Assembly: GCA_043228905.1 (NCBI GenBank)
Contig: JBHGNT010000020.1
Location: forward strand, 8,990,001 to 9,054,000
Reading direction: 5' to 3'
Length of the DNA: 64,000 bases
From: Azolla caroliniana
Lineage: Eukaryota > Polypodiophyta
Position numbers and translations under genes: made by a program. Shown piece after piece: positions 58,651 to 64,000 of this stretch (position 1 is its first letter; every line of letters begins with the position of its first letter). The notes under the pieces are model-generated. The model searched no databases, was not told where the DNA came from, and saw nothing but the letters and a program-made list of their open reading frames with translations.

Positions 58651-58829
58651 GATTAGGCTTAGTGCAAAGTTTTGTACACTACTAGAACTTTCTTAGCTTA
58701 AGCTATTTTATTTTATTTTTAGTTTTGATGATTGGATAAACACTCATTTTTGTTGTAACCTATTTGTCTCATGGGCCAAATTTGGCCTTAGAAGACGTTA
58801 ATATATCTTTCTTTCTTTCTTTCTTTCTT
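58651..58829 (+). other. 3' UTR of the non-LTR element
   Basis: AT-rich, with TCATGGGCCAAATTTGGCCT and a TTTC repeat at the end. Matches 9560-9600. Confidence 0.65.
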
Positions 58830-59081
58830 TCTCTCTCTCTCTCTAGACATACACTCAACCACTATCTCCTCACACATGCAAAACAAGGCTTCTCTCTCTA
58901 AACCACACACACACACACTCTCTCTCTCTCTCTCACACACACACACAGACTACGTAGTATGTACACTGTATGTATGTATGATTATATCTATGTACCGCGT
59001 ATGGATTTCAATCATACTCGGAGCCTTTTCACGTATGAGTATGGCACGAATGGGACATATGGCTAGAACTATGCTTACAAG

Positions 59082-59519
59082 TTGAAATTACTTAGTTCCG
59101 TCAAGGTGCATGATTCCTTTCATGTAAGTTTGCTTAAAAGATTTCATGGAGATAAACATTGGAGCCGGAAGACTAATCTACATAAAGAAGTTGAAGAACC
59201 TGAAACAATTTATAAACAAGTGCGCACTAGAAATACAAATTTTTTGATCAATTGGAAAGGGCAACCACTTTGGGAAGCCACATGGATCTCTAAAGAAAGT
59301 TTGCTTCCGTCGGATCCCACATTCTTGTTAGGGCACCCTATCTATGATTAGTAGTACAATGGCAAGGGCTTAGACATTGGATATTGCATCAGTATGGTAA
59401 GACCACTTTTGCCATTGGTGTTTATTTGTCCTTCTCATTATGTTTTCAAATGTAGCAAGTCATGTCGTTGTAATAGTGTATTTAGTTTAGAGGACGAAAC
59501 TCTTCACTTAGCGGGAGAG
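59082..59519 (+). pseudogene. Chromovirus pol 3' end with polypurine tract
   Basis: The plus-strand frame 59082-59351 has VKVHDSFHVSLLKRF, then a chromodomain-like end (FLINWKGQPLWEATWISKESL). 59352-59510 is non-coding. GCGGGAGAG at 59511-59519 directly before TGTTATGG is a plausible polypurine tract. It is a 5'-truncated fragment of a different family from the array chromovirus, on the opposite strand. Confidence 0.75.
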
Positions 59520-59770
59520 TGTTATGGAGTAGTTAGGATTAGAGAAATTAAGGGAATTGCTGGGAGTATTTAGAGATATTAGTGGTTTAAGACTTAAGTA
59601 GTTGAGTGGATGGTTATTTAAGTAGCTTGTCAGTGCACAAAGGAAAGGAGGCTATTTTCTGGAAATTTGGGGATGCCCCCCATGTAATAAATCTTTTTTA
59701 ATATCAAAATACCCCGTCCCGTCTCTTTCACAATTTCCTTTTCCTTTATTGTCTTTTGTAATAGAGAGAG
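59520..59770 (+). repeat. Start of a gypsy LTR
   Basis: Begins TGTTATGGAGTAG after the polypurine tract. The far end cannot be fixed; a GA microsatellite at about 59762-59788 follows. The second LTR is not in the window. Confidence 0.5.
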
Positions 59771-59788
59771 AGAGAGAGAGAGAGAGAG

Positions 59789-60180
59789 TCATAATGGGTA
59801 GTATGTGATGTTGATACTTGATAGTGCCATACAAACGTGGGTATGGTTTATTCCCAGCCCAGCCCAGCCCTTAAAAGAGGAAATACACCATATGAGAATC
59901 GAGATAAGAAGCCGGCCGACCAACCAACCAAACCGACACGAACCGAATCGAAGCTGACCAACCAACCCATGATTTGTAAAACCGCCCATGACGTCATCTG
60001 CTTACACAGCACACACACAACACTCTGTCTCTCTATCTCTCTCCCCTAATGTCTCTGTGCTACTACTCCTCATCCTCAATAAAACCGATCATGTATCTTC
60101 CTTCCTATTATTAGCTAGCTGGCCATCCCATCCCATCTCCACTCCAACTCGACTCAACTCAACTCAACTCAGCTCAGCTC
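59789..60180 (+). promoter_or_regulatory. Upstream region of the cellulose synthase-like gene
   Basis: It contains CT-rich tracts (60020-60050), an AATAAAACC possible TATA-like site at about 60077 and a CTCAA pentamer repeat ending directly at the ATG (60148-60180). No firm TATA box or transcription start could be placed. Confidence 0.35.
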
Positions 60181-62132
60181 ATGGCTCCTACTCCTCCTCC
60201 TCCTCCTCCTCCTCCTCCTCCCATTCCACACCCACTTCCTCTCCATGAGTTTGTGGTGGTCTCTCGTATCGTCGCCCTCAACAACTACCTCAAACCTCTC
60301 TTCTACCTTCGTTCCTCCATTCTCCTCCTCTTCCTCTCCTCCTCTCGCCTCCATCCGTCCTTCTTCATCTCTTCCTCCTCCTCCACCTCCTTCTCTTATT
60401 CCCACCTCTATCTCCACGACAAGCCCCATCTCCTCCTCCTCTGCTCCGCGCTCCTCTGCGAGCTCTGCCTCTCCTTACAATCCCACCTCTCCCTCTTCTA
60501 CAGGCTGCGCTTGGTGGAGCGTGTGGCTCACCCCTCTAGGCTCTTCCTACCCCATACCCCTAACCCTAACCCTAACCCTACCCCTAACCCTATCCCCCAT
60601 GTACATGATGATGGACATGGAGGCCCCCGGCAGCTGCTGGATGAGCTGCCCCCTGTGGATGTCTTCGTCACCACCGCCGACCCTCTCAAGGAACCCCCCC
60701 TCGTCACCCTCAACACCCTGCTCTCAGCTCTCGCACTCGACTACTCGCCACGTCGCCTCTCCTGCTACGTCTCCGACGATGCCGGATCCCTCCTCAACCT
60801 TTGGGCCATCAAGCTCGCCGCCGCTTTCGCCATCCACTGGGTTCCATTCTGCCGACGCTTCCCCTCCATCACACCTCGAGCTCCAGGCCCGCATTTTGCC
60901 AAGCATAAACATGCACCCGACTCGACACACGTGCCAAACGCCTCCTCCTCTCATGCTTCGGGTTTTGCCGCTGAATGGACAACTATGAAGGTACGTAGGT
61001 CTTAACTGATGATCCCGCACAATCTCTGCCTGGTTTTATAGGAATAATTGTTGGATGATGGAGACGAGTACGTATATGTAAAAAAACATTTGAAGGACAG
61101 GCCAGGTACAAGGAGCTGGAGCGCAGGGTGACATCCATGACGCAGAGATATGGAGATCATCGCTCCAAGGCAGAGGCTCTGAAGATGATGCTTGCAGACG
61201 TAATGATGGAGACTGGGTTGATTCATAGTTACAGCAGATTAGATAATAATAATACTAATAATAATAAGGATGATGAGGGTTACATGGGCCGTCTGAAGCG
61301 CTCCGTTTTGTCAGAATCATGGGCAGCTGTGGACTACGATTCACGGCATCACCACGCTTACTGTGAAGTGAGCACCTTCACTACTATCTACTATCTACTA
61401 TCTACTACTCCTACTACACACATACATATATATGCAATTAATGGGGTTGTTTCGATTTTGTTATCTGCTGCTGCAGGTTCTGATAGACAAATCTCAAGAG
61501 GAGGAGGAGGAGGAGGGAGGGCTGCCTTGCCTGGTGTATATGTCCCGAGAGAAGAGCCTTCAACGCAAGCACCACTATAAAGCCGGCAACATGAATGCGC
61601 TGGTCTTCAATCTCTCTCTCTCTCTCTCTCTCTTCCACTCTGTGTGAATAATCTTAACCTCAATTACAATGGCACTTTGCTGTTTTAATAAGATCTCATC
61701 AATCCAATCCATTCCAATCTGCTAATCAATGAATGTGTTGTGTACATATAACATGACCAGATTCGTGTGTCCGGCATCTTTACAAACGCACCCTTCATCA
61801 TCAACCTTGATTGCGACACATACGCCAACGATGGCAATGCGCTCCTACAAGCCATGTGTTTCTTCATGGATTCTTCCATTAATCCTCAGTTAGGCTTTGT
61901 CCAGTTCCCACAAATTTTTGAAGGGATGGAAGGAGATGATTCGTTCACAACTGTTATCGAGGTACTGAATATTTTGCCATTCCAAATTAGTTACAGCACA
62001 TTAAGAGAACAACTTGAACTTTGCCTCTTGCAAGTAATTTGTCACAGTTTTATTCAATCCTGTGGATTACCGAATTATAATAACTGAGGCCTAATTGCAT
62101 GCAAGATTCATCACAGCCGAGGCTTACTTGTC

Positions 62133-62163
<31 letters not shown>

Positions 62164-63846
62164 TTTGTGTCTGATGATTTTTGTAGGTGGTCTTGAAGGG
62201 ATGGGATAGTTGCCAAGGTCCACCATATTGTGGAACTTCTTGTATACTTAAGAGAGAGGCATTGTATGGAAAAACACCAGATGGTATCTGTCTCAATAGT
62301 AAGTTATAAGCTCATCATTCTCACTACTACTACATTCATCCCCCCCCTGAAGGAAAATTAAAATTACTAATGGATTAGCTTGGCCTTCAATGGAGGTCTG
62401 AAAAGTGAAGACCTAGGAACCTCTGCGGTCTTCAATAATTGTGCTGCAAGGATATTATCGACAAAGCCGAGCGATGATGGCGAGAATGATGGTGTCCTAC
62501 GAGGAGACCCTTTTGTAGAGGAGGCGATTGAATTGCTTGGCTGTAGATATGAAGATGGAACCAATTGGGGCGAAGAGGTATCATACATCATCATGCATCA
62601 TACATAATACATAACATAAATGGATCAATAACATGAGGAGCAACAATATGTTAAAGCCCATTTCATGTGCAACTTCTGGCAAATTCTTAGGCCGGATTAA
62701 TCTATGGATCAGTAACTGAGGACGTGCTCACTGGTCTCAAACTCCATGGGAGGGGATGGAAATCGGTATTCTGTTCGCCCAAGCATAGGCCTGCTTTCTT
62801 GGGCCGTTTCCCGGTAGGAAGTGAGGATATGTTAACAACCAGAAAGCGGTGGTCGGCAGGATTCTTGGAGGTAATGGTGGGCACCGACTCTCCCTTCTCA
62901 TTCACACGCTTGCCCAAACTTAGCATGGTCCAAAGGCTCAATTACATCTACTTGTTCAATTCTATTGCGGTGGGGATCCCATCAGCGATGTATGCACTGC
63001 TGCCCTGTGCATCATTATTGATAGGGAGGCCTTTATTCCCAAAGGTAAGCTTAGGTAGTTCTTGTTTCTTCTTCTAGAATTATTTATACCAATTTTGGAT
63101 TGGCGGGAATATTTAGCAATTCTGGAACAAAGTTAACATTTAAAGAATGCGTGCATGATGAACAGATGGAAGAGAACCCCATGTGGCTGTTGTTAGGGTT
63201 AGCGGCATTTGTTAGCGCCTATGGCTGCACACGTGTGGAGAGCATGGTCATGGGGATGAGCCTACAGGCATGGTGGATGGGGGAGAAGATGGATGCGCTC
63301 GCAGCCACATCCTCTAGTCTCTTTGCGGCCTACGATGTCCTCAAGAAACTCATGGGTATCTCAGACATCAAATTCGAAATAACGCCCAAGGACAAATTAG
63401 TGAAGGAAGAAGACACGACGAAGACGAAGACGAAGACGAAGACGAAGCGAGAAGAAGCAGAAGCAGAAGCAGCGGTGAGCGGTGGGGTTGTTGTGAACAG
63501 CAAATTGAAGCTATTTGTGCCTCCGACGGTTATCGTTATGCTGAACCTTGCGGCCCTCTCGCAATTTCTGCTCTCCTCTCTGCTCAACCCATCGCTGTGG
63601 TCCACTTCATCCGCCATGGCGAGCAGCAGCAGGAGGAGGAGGAGGGTTGATGCGGTGATGAAGGTGGAGGCGTGGTGCTGCGCATGGGTCCTGCTTCTCC
63701 TGCATCCCATCGTGAAGGGCCTGTTTCTGTGGTGCAGGGGACACCGAAGATCGCCTCTCGCACTTCACTCCTCCATCGTCTTCCTCTCCTCCGCCTGCTC
63801 TTTCATCGCTTTCTGCATCATCAGCCTCATGACGGGGAAACTTTGA
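60181..63846 (+). CDS. Cellulose synthase-like glycosyltransferase (CslB/H/E/G type), eight exons
   Basis: Proposed exons: 60181-60990, 61101-61367, 61477-61602, 61761-61961, 62187-62302, 62379-62577, 62691-63044 and 63166-63846, giving about 917 residues. The family adds sugars from UDP-sugars to beta-glycans in Golgi or plasma membrane. Motifs: [15 protein letters not shown] (159-173), SDD (198-200), DCD (418-420), TED (582-584), and TRKRW (623-627) where QxxRW is expected. Two hydrophobic N-terminal segments and about five C-terminal ones fit the family topology. The N-terminus is long, with a Pro run and a (PN)n stretch, and exon 8 has a KT-repeat insert, so the protein exceeds the usual 730-760 residues. 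The GTAAGT donor at 62299 breaks the frame; a weaker donor at 62303 keeps it. Intron 1-4 and 6-7 borders are GT-AG. Confidence 0.8.
60549..60600 (+). repeat. Telomere-like CCCTAA repeat inside exon 1
   Basis: Several CCCTAA units with small variants encode a Pro-Asn repeat between the membrane segments and the catalytic domain. The hexamer is the TTAGGG type, unlike the heptamer at 40869. Confidence 0.75.
62131..62162 (+). repeat. (GT)n microsatellite in intron 4
   Basis: About fourteen GT units 25 bases before the exon 5 acceptor; a polypyrimidine tract is therefore poor here. Confidence 0.85.
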
Positions 63847-64000
63847 AGGCTTAAAATTTAAACTATCCATGGCCTGCCTCCTTAATTTGTCAGCTACTGA
63901 TCATCTAAGTTCTTCACAATTAACTATTTGCTTACATTCACTAATTACGTGCGTGCGTGCGTGCATTACCTTCACTAATGTCACAACTTGTCATTCCCTA
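63847..64000 (+). other. 3' flank of the cellulose synthase-like gene
   Basis: AT-rich, with a short GTGC repeat at about 63949-63963. No clear polyadenylation signal or other gene. Confidence 0.5.

Larger units (their letters stand above)
57545..58935 (+). mobile_element. 5'-truncated non-LTR element with about 110-bp flanking duplication
   Basis: The element (about 57662-58829) is bounded by two copies of a CT-rich segment containing AGACATACACTCAACCACTA and ending in CT repeats (about 57545-57661 and 58830-58935). One clear substitution (ACAGGG/ACAAGG) plus microsatellite length changes separate them. The 3' end is TTAATATATC followed by TTTC and CT repeats, with no poly(A). Duplications from LINE insertion are usually much shorter. 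Confidence 0.7.

Noticed and set aside
60245-60988. Second plus-strand frame of 247 codons over Csl exon 1
   Set aside because: Ser/Pro-rich shadow of the real frame, which alone carries the glycosyltransferase motifs.
1-64000. tRNA, rRNA or riboswitch genes
   Set aside because: None seen; the tRNA-like words are retrotransposon primer-binding sites.

Overview
The window is nuclear DNA from a seed plant, most likely a flowering plant with a repeat-rich genome. The evidence is plant-type Ty1/copia and Ty3/gypsy LTR retrotransposons (one with a chromodomain), an L1-like LINE with a CCHC ORF1, an Arabidopsis-type (CCCTAAA)n block, and an eight-exon cellulose synthase-like gene at the right end. 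No bacterial operon, tRNA, rRNA or CRISPR structure was seen. The species cannot be named from the sequence.

Layout. 1-4142: decayed plus-strand Ty3/gypsy remnant (end of integrase, a stop-riddled glutamine-rich coiled-coil frame, an LTR-like end). 4213-9600: a plus-strand non-LTR fragment split by a minus-strand LTR element (4543-9529) that has gag but no pol. 9623-56856: a minus-strand LINE split by a minus-strand copia element (10917-52627; matching 414-bp LTRs and a 5-bp target duplication). The copia is itself interrupted twice. One interruption is a Ty3/gypsy element (42605-49651; 4-bp target duplication). The other is a composite insert (about 11921-40892) built from a truncated LTR, a chromovirus pol fragment, a heat-shock-element-rich LTR-like piece, a LINE tail, an unidentified piece and what looks like a plant promoter plus first exon, ending in telomere-like repeats.

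Inside the composite insert, a 3,170-bp segment is tandemly repeated nine times (13159-39978) with only three substitutions seen by eye. Every internal junction carries the same 34-bp inverted copy of neighbouring sequence. One unit contains a 100-N assembly gap.

57545-58935: a 5'-truncated plus-strand non-LTR element with an intact C-terminal frame, flanked by an unusually long duplication. 59082-59770: plus-strand gypsy 3' end and LTR start. 60181-63846: the only convincing host gene, a CslB/CslH/CslE/CslG-type glycosyltransferase on the plus strand, with one doubtful splice junction and a changed QxxRW motif.

How the parts relate. The gag-only element and the complete gypsy element share primer site, polypurine tract, LTR termini, 4-bp duplications and gag homology, so they look like a non-autonomous/autonomous pair. 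Nesting gives the order LINE, then copia, then gypsy and composite insert, with the array amplification most recent. All coordinates and mismatch counts were read by eye.
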